Origin: Diplosphaera chodatii
Lineage: Eukaryota > Chlorophyta > Trebouxiophyceae > Prasiolales > Stichococcaceae
Direction of reading: 5' to 3'
DNA length: 64,000 bases
NCBI GenBank assembly: GCA_032358165.1
Contig: JAALGY010000038.1
Coordinates: forward strand, 930,001 to 994,000
Numbering within the stretch: the first letter of the stretch is position 1; every line of letters begins with the position of its first letter. Both the position numbers and the translations under genes were made by a program. The notes beneath the pieces were generated by a model. It was not told the origin of the DNA and ran no database searches. It saw only the letters and a program-made list of their open reading frames with translations. This document shows positions 24,475-35,700 of this stretch, in pieces.

Positions 24475-27400
24475 ATGCCCACCAACAAGTCCGTGGTGGA
24501 GCTGGTCAAGGAGGCGACAGGGGCGTCCGAGGAGGATGTCAAACACACCCTGGAGGAGTGTGACTATGATGTCAATAAGGCCACCAACATGCTGATTGAT
24601 GGTGCGACGCTGCCCGCTTGCCCACACTATCGCAAACATACAGGCTTCTCCTGCAGGCCCCGCTCTACAATGCATGTCCCACACGCCTGGTACATGCTAG
24701 ACACGCCACAGCCGTAGGCGGAACTATCATATCTGGTTATCATCACAGATTTGCACCGGCTTGCGGATATGCGCATGATGTGTCCTGATACAATCATCAT
24801 GCAGGTGGCATCTTTTCCTCGGTCGTCAACAAACGACAAAAGAAGAAGCAGGTGGGATGAGCTTGAACCACACAGATGAGCGTGGTCGGCGCAGGTTGCA
24901 CGGCATGCACTTTGGCTTTGGCAGATGTAGACATTGACAACTGTCTGGTGAGAAAACCTGCAGAAGGAGGAGGAGCGGAGGCAGTCGCTGCAGAAGGAGA
25001 CCACGCCTGTGCAGCCTAAGGTGCTGGAGGTGAGGCGGCAGCCGCCGGGTGGTGGGGGCCCGCCTCGGGAACGAGGCAGCCGCGGCGGCTCACGAGGCGG
25101 CAGAGGTGCCCGCTCATGATTCCTCATCCCTGCCACAGCATTTATACCCTGGCAGAGTGCTCTGCACCAGCTGCTCTGACCATGCCGCCGCTGCAGATAC
25201 GGTGTCAGCGTGCACGTGGGGATGTGACCAGGGTGGAGCTCACGTGCAGGGAAAGGGGGAGGGGGCGGCCCGCGTGGGGCTCCGACACCTGGCATGGAGG
25301 CAGGAGAGGAGGCACCCCCTGCCGAGGTGCCCGCCGCACAGGCTGCCGCACAAGATGTGCCCGCTGGGGCGCCGCCTGCCGACCCCCCACCGCCTACGTG
25401 CGTGACATGGCTGTTGTATGCTATGGATAAGCTTTGCACCCGCTTTGTGCAAGTGGGTACAAGAACCAGCACGTCTGCCTTCTCGTGATGCCGCTTTTGC
25501 AAAACTGCTGGCTGACGATACCAACTCCACCCTCAGTTTCTCGAGGGCCCCCGGAGTTGCCGCATCAGCTGGAGCCCCAGCTGCGATGGCAACACAGCCC
25601 ATGCAGCAGGCAATGCCGCCAGTGGCAATCAAACCCAATGATGACGCTCACATGAGCATGGCACAGCGCCTGTTCAAACAGCAGCAGCAGCCGCAAGTTG
25701 CACCGGGTGCCCCCACACCGCCGCCATCGCAGCAGCAGCAGCCGCCGCCGCCGCAGCCGCCGGGGCGTCAGCAGCAGCCAGCCACATCCCTGGCCCCGGC
25801 TGCACCTCAGCCCCAGTCCCAGCAGCCACCAGCCAGCCAGCCGCAATTGGGTACCTCAGACCCTGTGATTGAAAAGGGTGCTGCCGTGGCAGCACAGGCG
25901 CACATGCTGGCCTCAGCGCCCAACCTGTCGGATGTGCCGATCTCACACCCGCCGCAAGCGTCGTCCATGGCACAGACCGTGAATGGGCTGCAGCACCATG
26001 CACAGACCACGCAGCAGCTGGAGCCCGTGCAGCCAAATGTGCCACAGCATGCCGCAATTGCGCCGGGACCTCGGCCTCAGGTGAGAAGCTGACTGTTGCT
26101 TCAAGGCATGTGTTTGACCTGTGGTACCAATAGGTGTGTGTGTTGTGCTTTGATCTCCTGACATTGTTGCGCGGGCATGTGAGCTATTGTGCCAAAGATT
26201 AGAGATTCGAGCACTGGGAGCCAATGTGGCAGGGCCTTGGTGGAGTCCCAGTGCAGCCGCCGCCGCGGCAGGTGCCAAGCTTTGCCGACTCCACACCGGG
26301 TGCTGGATCACTCGGCAACACATGGACTGCTGGACCCCAGAAGCCGGCGCAGGTGCGCTGCTGAGACATCACAGCAATGAGTACATGCTTGTTGAAATGG
26401 TTCACCCCTTTGCACCTTCAGTGCGCTGGACGCCTTTGACAAGTACCGTGCTGCTGGTACATACGTGTGACACGCTGTGCTGCATGGGTGATGCTCATAC
26501 CGACTGCTGTTGTCTGCTGTCCTTGCAGGCTGCACCAGGCCCAAACCTGGGCGCCTCGCTCATGGCTTCGCTGGGGGGTGGCGCGGGATCTGGCGGCCTG
26601 CCGCAGCCGTCGCCGCCGCTGAACGACCCCGCAATCGTGTCGCACTCGTTGCGCGGCAGTGGAAGCCTCGGCCCGTTGGCTGGCGGCCAGCCGGGGGTGG
26701 TCCAGCCGGCGCCCGTGATCATGCCACCTTCTGCGCAGCAGGTCAGCTCACGGCAGAGGCCTGTGTTTCTATCTGTACCAGTCGGCATGCCGTCTGCTCC
26801 TTGATGCTGCTCAATGTACATGGAACTGCATTCAATTTGACGGTCAAGATGATAACACCGCTGGCGATTGCCGCAACTGCCTTCATGTATCACATACCCA
26901 ATGTCTGTCAATGATACTGCAGCAGCAGGTTGACTCTGGCGTGGATCGTGTACGGCTGCAATTTGGCCAGTTTGGCGTGGGTGGCGAGTATGGCTCCGGC
27001 TTTGCAAAGTCGTCGGCAGCTCCGCAGCAGAACCCCGACCCACAGGGCCCATCGTTCCAGCAGCAGGCCACAAATTTTGCGTCCACAAGCTATGGCAGCC
27101 AGCCGTCCGACCAAACAGGTGGGAGCCGAGGCGCAACATGCAAGCCATGTGCCTCCGTGCAGTCTCGTTTGCATGTCTTGGTGCATGGTTATTATATGCT
27201 GACAAGGGTCTGCTCATCATGCGCAGGACACTTACGACAAGACGACCAGCTGAGCACGAGCCTGAGCAGCAACCAGGGCATGGCGCACCCCTTCAACAAG
27301 AGCTCTGACGTCTCGTCAGCTGGCCAGCAGCATGTGCGCCTTGTGAAGCACTGTGCACCTTCAGTTCCTTGACGGGACTCAATGCAAGCCTGACATGCAT

Positions 27401-29281
27401 CCGCCAACGATCTGCTGTCAGCCAAGCCATCATGGTGTTGCAGGGCCAGCAGCAGACGCAGCCGCAAGACCAGCAGCAGCGGTCGAGCGCTGGAGCCAGC
27501 ATGTCAAGCCGTCCGGCGTCAGAGCAGCAGCCGCAGCCGCAGCAGGCCGCCGGTCAACCTGCCGCTGGCACTGGTGCTGCGGCTGCTGCTGGCACGAGCC
27601 AGTATGCGAGCGGCGGCTACGACGACATGTCAGGCTACGGCGGTCAGCAGTCGGGCTACGCCCAGCAGTATGGAGGCGCCTTTGCACAGGTGCCCGCCTC
27701 CACAGCTGTCCTGTCTGTCCACTTGGCTGGACGGCGGCTGGGTCATAGCTTGCTCCAGCACTTTGTCATGGCCACCCTCATGACACCGCCTCCCCGTCTG
27801 TGTATTTCCAGGGTCAGTACGACGCATTTGGAGGCGGCGCCATTGGAGCGGGCGCGGGCGCAGACAAGCGCTCCCCCAGCTTCGACCCTGGCTACGGTTT
27901 CCAGTCATCCAACCTGGGCGGCGCTGGCTACAGCCAGCCGCAGGTGGGCCTGGTGTCCTTCAGTACGAAGGTTACATACGAAGGAGATCACCTGACGATG
28001 TTTCAGGCATGTGGGTCCTGCACATCATTCCGGAAGTCGAGAACAGATAAACCAGTTTCGGCTGCTTTGCAGGGCAAGCAAGACAATCTGCAAAGCGCAA
28101 CGAGTGCCAGCTCAGGATTCGGCACCGATGTGGCGGCGCCCAATGCCCCGGCTTCCGGCGGCCAGGGCCAGTCGCAGCTGCATCAGCAGGTGAGTCCCTG
28201 ACTGCGCAGAACATACAGTGCAAGTGGCCAGCCAGTGGCAGATTGCCACACTACCAATGCAGACGACAAACTACATACACCCAGATGACGAGCAGTTGCT
28301 CTGCAAGTCCACAGCATGCGTGTGCTGTTGCTGTTGCAGGGCTATGGGCCGCCGGGCATGACCGGCTACGGCTATGGCGCCCAGGGCGCTCAGTATGGCT
28401 ACCAAGCTGCGGGGTACGGCATGGCACCACCCAACTACGGCTACGGATACGGTCCCCAGGCTGCTGGCGGCTACCAAGGTGCAAAGCTGTCCGTGCTCTT
28501 CACCTCGTACATTGGCGTGGGGTCTGGTTGCTTCACTTTGACCCGAAGAGCATCGCCCCCAAGTTTTCGTGCGGCCTCTGTCTGGTAGGGGGCTACGGCA
28601 ACCAGCAGCAGCAGCAGGGCGGCTACGGTGCCCCGGGGCGGCCCAACAAGCAGCAAGGACAGCAGCAGCAGCAGCAGCCGCAACAACAGCAACAGTACTC
28701 TGCCTACGGCTCACAAGGTAATTATATCATGATCACATCACATGCAACCACGATGGCTTAGCACCAAACAGCGGTGCCAGCGCATGTGTGAATGCTGTGC
28801 GCATGCCTGCAACACACTGCACGGGACCAGTCAGCCTTCTGCAAATGTGGACGCATGTGGTGGCCTCAGGTCAGCAGTGTGTGTCTCGTCTGTAGGGAGC
28901 GGTGGATACGGTGGCCTCAAGGAAGGCAGTGGCGCTGGCATGGGCAGCGCTCAGGGCATGCCCGAGTCGAATGCTTATGCAGGCGCCGCCCAAGCCTTCC
29001 ACATGCAGGGCCAGTACTCCGGCTATGGAGCCCCACAGGCGAGCGCAGTTGCTGCTGGATCTGTGACGTGTGGCATGTTCCTTGGCTGGACAGCATGCTG
29101 CTATGCCAGCTGTCATTTCTTACGATCCTGCTGTTGTTTGCATCCACGTGAGGAGCAACTGTCATACTACCCGCAGGGCCGGCAGCAGCAAGGCAACTTT
29201 GGTGGGTTTGGTGGCTACACTGGAGGCGGGTATGGCGGGTATGGGCATGCGCCCAACGGCGATGCCTTCAAGATGCAATGA
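24475..29281 (+). CDS. GIP1/UBAP2L-like UBA protein with RGG and Q/GY-rich prion-like tail
   Basis: Sixteen exons (24475-24601, 24805-24851, 24964-25105, 25250-25397, 25537-26080, 26233-26352, 26529-26741, 26923-27118, 27227-27333, 27444-27689, 27812-27943, 28073-28189, 28340-28478, 28589-28717, 28896-29038, 29177-29281) keep phase and give about 884 residues. The N-terminal UBA-like helices (VVELVKEATGASEEDVKHTL, EECDYDVNKATNMLIDG) followed by FSSVVNKRQKKKQ match the GBF-interacting-protein-1 / UBAP2L / Lingerer domain. Then come an RGG/G-rich stretch, a long Gln/Pro region, a short RLQFGQFGVGG motif like that of UBAP2L, and a Gly/Tyr/Gln-rich tail (GYDDMSGYGGQQSGYAQQYG). UBAP2L proteins nucleate stress granules and bind ribosomes; plant GIP1 assists G-box factors. 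Function here is inferred. The last intron appears to be GC-AG and is a multiple of three. An ATG at 24454 in the same frame is an alternative start. Confidence 0.85.
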
Positions 29282-29711
29282 ACGCAAAGACCAGATGCCA
29301 TTGCGCCAGGACAGAGCCTGTGCGAGGTGTGGAGTCCGGGCCGTGGTGTGCATGTGGCTGACCAGCTTTTGTGGCCCACCTAACAAAGTGGTGTGCGTCA
29401 CAGTAGTTAGAGGCCCCCATTGATTCATGCAACCGCTCCCAGACCAAACAACGAGGCGACCAGTGAGTTTCAGTAGCTCTCATAGTATATCTACCTGGAG
29501 GCAAGCCGGAGCGAGTTTTGTGGGTCTTGTGCAATTGGCAGAATCCTGGACCTAAGCTGTAAACACAGCTTCAAAGCTGCAACAATACTATCCACTCGGC
29601 TCTATGCTCACACATGTTGCTAATCTGGCGGGAGCAGCGCATGCCTGCAGCACGGCCAGCAAGCGGCCGGTGATGCACAGTTCACCAACACCTGAGTGTA
29701 GCATGTCACCC
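29282..29711. other. Convergent 3' intergenic region
   Basis: It lies between the stop of the GIP1-like gene and the stop of the minus-strand CPL-like gene and should hold both 3' UTRs. I see no further gene. Confidence 0.5.
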
Positions 29712-32700
29712 TCAGCGTTTGAAGCCTAGTAGCACTGGCGGCGGCAGACCTGGCACGTGGGCAGTGGCGTCCAGCATCGCCGCCGCGAGGCTGCCAAAGA
29801 GCGCCGCTGCTGCTTCCTGCTGAGTGTGCTGCCGCAGGTGCTGCTGGATGCTGTAGCTCGGCACAGCGCCTGCAGTCGCAAGCATGTCCTGCCTGATATG
29901 TTGTAGCTGCCCCAAGCATGGTATGAGCATCCTACGAGGTGGCAGGCACATGCCACACGAAGGCTACAGCAGTGACACTCAGAGGGCGTCCGGACGGCTC
30001 GACTGTGCAGCAGGACACGATGCAAGAGGCGGGCGAGGTGCGCCGGGGAGCTCACCCATGCGGCGGCACATCACGTGGAGCGCCATGCGCACGGCCAGCG
30101 CGGGCGTCTTGCCCCAGCCGCCCGAGGTCAGCACCTCCTCGCCCCCGGCACCCTGGACGGCCACCTTTGCCTCGCTTTTGTGCCTGCACGAATGCACCTC
30201 GAGCTCAGTACTGACTGTCCTTGCAGCACTGCACTGCTCACGAGCCGAATGGTGTGTGCTTGTTCTCCGTCAGGGCTCTTCTGGCATCGACACCAGGATG
30301 ACTGACGCGGCAGTCAAGGGTGCGCCTGATCAGCGTGGGAACAGAACGGTTGTCCAGGCTCCTCACTCGTCGCTGTAGCCAAGCAGATGGCTGTAGACGT
30401 AGACGAGGACGACGTTGGCGCCACACGCCGCCTGCGCTGCGTCGCTGATGGCGGCCAGCACGGGCTCATCTGCCGGCGTGATGTCCTTGCCGGCTGCCAG
30501 CCTGCCGGGGAAAGCACAGAACTTGCTCAACCAGCGCACGTGTGTCCAGCTGGCGGGAATCCCCATCACAACACTCCTGCATGCAGACGCATCCCCCGGG
30601 GCGACTGCTGTCTCTGGTGCTGCCGTGGCATGGTGCCAGTCGGCACAGAGGCATGCGTGTCACCGCGGCCCACCTCTGCTGCGCCATGCTGCGCTGGTCC
30701 AGGGTGGACGACTCGCACTGGAACAGCTGCAGGCGCTCCACCGCGTCCTCCGCCGCCGCCTGACGGACCCGCTTCCCCGGCTTGCCTCGGTTGTGGTTCC
30801 TGGCCCCTGTTCCCCGGCTGCCGTTCTCCGCGGCCATGCTCATGGAGCCTGTGCCCACCACCTGCAGGCATCGTTGCTGACGGGAGGTGAGCACACCACC
30901 TTTGCATAGCTCTGACAGAGTGCAGGTGGTCACAAGGTCGCAGGTCTGCAGGCGCACAGCTGAGCGTGCAGGACTGGCTGCAAGGACATCAGCGTGCAAG
31001 GTCTGTTGTGCATGGCACGAGTCCTGAAGACCATGCACGCTAAACTCATATGTGTACCTCGCCATTCCAGAGGATGTTGGCCATAAAGCGCAGCTGCCTC
31101 TGCTGGCCATCGGTCCCGGTCATTTCCCTCCAGGACTGCACTTCCACAGTCGCCCGCCGCTTCACTGCCACCTCCTCTAGAAGCGACACCGCGCACGCCT
31201 GCACCGAGCAGAAGTTGCTTCGAACTTCTGGGGGATGTTCTGCGGCTGTCTGCTGCCACGTTGCCATTGGTTTCACAGGGAATGCCACACACGCCTGTTG
31301 TTTGCACATGCACATGGCGATGTGTCACAACTTCCGATTGCCGCGTTCTCCCAAGCCTGCAATGCATATGGTCTATGATAAGCTGTGCAGCGGCGCGTGT
31401 CACCTTGCCAAGCTCCTGGCCGCTGCGGATCAGTGGCTGCGGGGCGGGCGCGCTCGGCGGGGGCTGTGGGACAGGCTGTGCGGCCGCATGGCTGCGCCCC
31501 TTGACGGGCGGCGATGGCACCGCTGGCGGCGGCGCTGCCGGCACCGCAGCAGGGGGCGCCCCCGGGGGCGGCCGCGGCGGCGGCACCCCAGCAGCAGGTG
31601 CTCCCGCGGCGGCGGGCGCAGCCGGTGCGCCGGGCGCGAGGCGGCCGCCCAGCAGCGCGGGGTCGTGCCACGGCGGCGGCCGCCAATCCCTCTCACCTGC
31701 CGCGACTCCCGCCAGCTGGCCGCCGGGCGGCTGCAGCGCCAGGCGCTGCGCGGCCGCAGCCGCCAGCGCGGCGGCGTTCAGGGCCAAAGGTGGCGCGGGC
31801 GCTGGCACGGCGCCTCCTGCCGGCGTGGGCTCTGCCGTGCTGCCGCCCTGTTGCTGGTGTGCAGCGCCCGGGGGTGCCTGCGGAGGCGGCGCCGCCTGCA
31901 GCTGGCCCCGCTGCTCCTGCTGCTGCAGCTGCTGCTGGCGCCGCACCCAGGGCGGCGGCCCCGCCGCCGGCGGCGCCCGCTGTGGCGGCGCCTGCTGGAC
32001 AGCCAGCGGGGACGGCTCGCGCAGCGGCGGGGACCAGTCGCGCGCCATCTGCGGCTCGCCCGCCGCCCCAGCTGCCGTGGCCTCCCGCACCATGGGCCGT
32101 GCCTTCGCCGGCGCTCCCGCGCCCCCGAGCCGTGGCGTCGCCTGCTGCCCAGACGCAGGCAGGCTGAACCTGAGCGGCGTCGGCGGCTCGGTCGGCCCTG
32201 GGCAAAGATGTGGCGCAACTTCGTCATGAGGGCGTGACGGCATGTGAGCAAGGAGGGACATAACGCCATCGTGAGGTGTGACCAGCTGTTTGTGACGAAA
32301 GTGCTGGACAACTTGGGCGTGGTTTCGGCAGAAGGACCTGGCGAGCTGGTGTGGCCGCCGGCAGCCCACTGCTCGAGGGGCGATGAGAACACGCCATCCG
32401 CGGTGGCTGCTGACCCTGTGCCGCTGGCAGGGGTCGAGCCCGCGCCGGGGCTGCCTGCGCTGCCCGGCGGGCTCCACCTGTTGCGCTTCCGCCTGCCGGG
32501 ACTGGGACCAGCTGCAGGGGGTGCGTCGCCCTGCTGCGGGGCGGTGTGGTGCGCGGGCGGAGGCGGTGCCGGGGGTGGTGTGCCGCCGCCGGCCTCCCAC
32601 CGCGACCGCTTCGGGCGGGCGGCAGGAAGCGGCGTGGCCGCGGGCAGGGCCCCCGCATCGGCCCATGCTGCGGGGCTGCTGCTCTTCGGGGGCAGCACCT

Positions 32701-35700
32701 CTGGCCTGCCAAACTGTGGCATTGCGTCAGGCACCGCACTGGCGATGGGTTGTGGGTCCCAGCGAGACTGAGCACGCTGCGCTGGCGCCTGCCCAGCAGC
32801 CGCTGGCGGTGTGGGTAGCCTGCTGGCACCGCCATCCTGCGCAGCCCGCTGTGCAAGCCACGGTGGAAGGTTCGTGGCGACGTGCAGCTGCTGCTGTGAT
32901 GCGGCGCCACCGACGGTGCCCTGCCCAGGAGCGACCTGACGTTTAAGCCCCTCTGCAGGGTGGGGTCGCCTGTCATGCTGCACCGCAGCAGCAATGGTAG
33001 TGCCGGGTGCAGAGCTGGGTGGGGGTGTGCCGCCCGGCTGTGATCCCAGTAGACCGAGCGCGTCTGCAAGGCCCTCAGGGATCGCGACCTGCTCACTGCT
33101 GCCAAGCACGCCTGCAGGGAAGCGGTTCTGCACCTGATTGCAACACCTGGAGAGGTTCTTCTGACGATGACACGACACAGCAGTTTGCCATGTTTCCGCA
33201 CGGCGTCTGCTCTGAAGTAGCCTCCTCCTCTTCAACTGCAGTATGTCCGAAATGCTGGACATAAAATGCTGGTATGTCCTGGCATTGGTACATGGCCTCC
33301 GGCCGGTCAGTAGCCCATAGCAAGTATGTCTTCTCCTTGTCAGCGGAGTGATACTAGCACATAGTGACGTTGCCCCAGCCTCGTCCAGACGCACCAGACA
33401 CTCGAGGATCCGATTGTGCGAATCAAGTAGGACTAAAGATGAGCCTGAACAAGGTAACGGCACATTGCAGCACTGAAGGGCATCTGTAGGCGTATGCTCC
33501 GCCGACTGACATGCACACCTGGCTGCCCAGGCTGGCCCCGGTGTGCTGAAGGCGGAATGTCATCACCCCCATGCAGCTCTGGTACCATTGTCCTGGCTGT
33601 CGGAGCAGTCAGCACTTCCTCGAGTTGCTGCAGCAGGTCTGCCGCAGCTTGGGCTGGCACCTGCATACACCCAACCGTCGTATCGCATCACTGCAAAGGT
33701 ACGTCAGGGGTGGATGTTTGGTGGCCGCCCGCAAAATACAAATGCACATGCAGCACACACCTTGTCAAGGAGCGGGCGCAGCTGCCGGATTTCTGCCATG
33801 TGGGCAATGACGCGTTCTGCAGGCACACGCGCGAGCATTGCCTGCAGTTGCGCAACTGCGCCACCTGCAGGCAGAGCTGGGGAACTGAGGACTGGAACTG
33901 AGGAGGACGGGCTTCTCAGCGTCCTTACAGCTGCATGATGTAGTGGGCTTGCAGCACAAATGACAAATTGCATGTTGTGACTCACTGACTGACTGTTGAG
34001 CTGCTGCTGGGGGTGATCTGGCGGCAGCCCCAGCTGCGGGTATACCAGCCGCTATGTCTGCCACTGGTCCATCTGCAGCTGGCGGGCTGGGTGGCACAGC
34101 TGGCGCTGCCTGTCCTGTGTCACCACCCGCAGCTGCTGGCAGAAACTCCGCACGCAACTGGTCCATGAGGGGCCAGCGTTTGGCGGGCGGCAGGCCGGCA
34201 AGCGCATCTTGGACCTGCACCAAGTCGGGCTCCTTGAGCACCTGCTGCAGCTGCTGGACGAGCTGCGAGATGTCCTGGGCAGTGGGCGGCGGCCTTGGCG
34301 ACGCTGTCGAGACTGCTGATCGTGGCTGTGCAGGTGGCGGCGTGCCAGCCGGACGACCGCTGCTGTTCAGCGCAGTTGACTGAGTTTGCAGCGGCTGCTG
34401 AGGCTGGTGCTGTGGTGTCCCTGCTGTCGGCACCTGTGGTGCTGATGCCACGACCAGTGCCGGTCGCTGGCTGGGAAGCGGGCTGCTGCGATTCTCAGGC
34501 GACAGTGGTGGCGCGGCAGACTGCATGAGCTGGACATCAGCTGCTGATGGTTGCGACGGCCGACCAGGCGGCGTGACCATGGGCAGCTGGCTGAGTAGAG
34601 ACTGCAAGCCCTGCAGCTGTTGCAACTGCTGCTGCAGTGGCTGCTGAGGCTGAGGCTGAGGCCGCTCCGCATGGGCTGAGCTGGTCGCTGGCAACAATCG
34701 ACTGGGCAAATGTCGGCCTGGCTGTGCTGGCGACACCTGCTTTGCCACCGGCTGCTGCTGCACCGGCTGCTGAGGTGGTGCCTGCTGTTGCAGGAACGCC
34801 TGCAGCTGTGGCATGGCCTGCAGCAGCGGCAGGGAGACTGCAGCAGCGGCAGGTGGCACTGCAGCTGCTGCTGAAGGCTGCTGGGCCGCAGCATTCTTGG
34901 CTTGCGCCGCTGCGATGGCATCGCTCAGAGTCTTTGCCTGCTCGCTCGTCAGGCCACCAGCCAGCAGCGCTGCAGCGGTCGAGGCTGCCGATGGTGGGCG
35001 CTTGACAGGCTGGCTTGCTGGCTGCTGCGGGGCTACAGGCGCTGATGCGGGCTGGAGCGCCGGCTGCTGCTGGGGAGGGGGCGCCGCACCCTGCTGTGAC
35101 AGGCCCCTGGGGTGGCCACGTCCCAGGGGCGGCTCAAAACCCGGCGCAAGCGGGGGCGCCCTGCCGTTGCTGACCAGCCCTGCAGCACTTGTGACCGGGC
35201 CCCTGCTGCTGGGGACTGCCTCCACACGCTGACGCCTCTGGGCACGCTCGTCCTGGGCAGCCAGGCCGCCGGTCACCGCCGAGGCTGCAGAGCTGTCCTC
35301 TCGGCTGCGCTTCGAGGCCGCCATGATGCCAGCATCCTCGCTTATCAGCTGCTGTCGGGGTGCCCGTGGATCCTGTGGAGGGCAGTTCGTGGCAGGTCAT
35401 CGTACAAGTAGGGGCGAGTCAGGGACACCTGGGTTTCCCATCCATGCATGTCCGGTCACCGTGTGCACTGACGCACCACTGGCAGCAGGGATGCGGTGTC
35501 ATGCGACAGCGCCGCCAGGTTCTGCGCGCGGCTGCCTGCATCCAGCGCCGGCTGCTGCCGCGTGCGCTGCTGCACCAGCCGCGGGACCGCCAGGCCGCTC
35601 GCCTGGGATGCACAGGAGAACCAGCAGCAGGTTACCAAAGGCATCAGTTTCGGCAGCCAGCCAGGACTGCGCATTGAAGCGCCGGACGCAGCAAAGCTCG

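Noticed and set aside
31261..32237. Long plus-strand ORFs rich in Ala/Arg/Pro
   Set aside because: They mirror the GC-rich low-complexity part of the CPL-like gene; no start, splice support or motif, while the minus strand links to the dsRBD exons.
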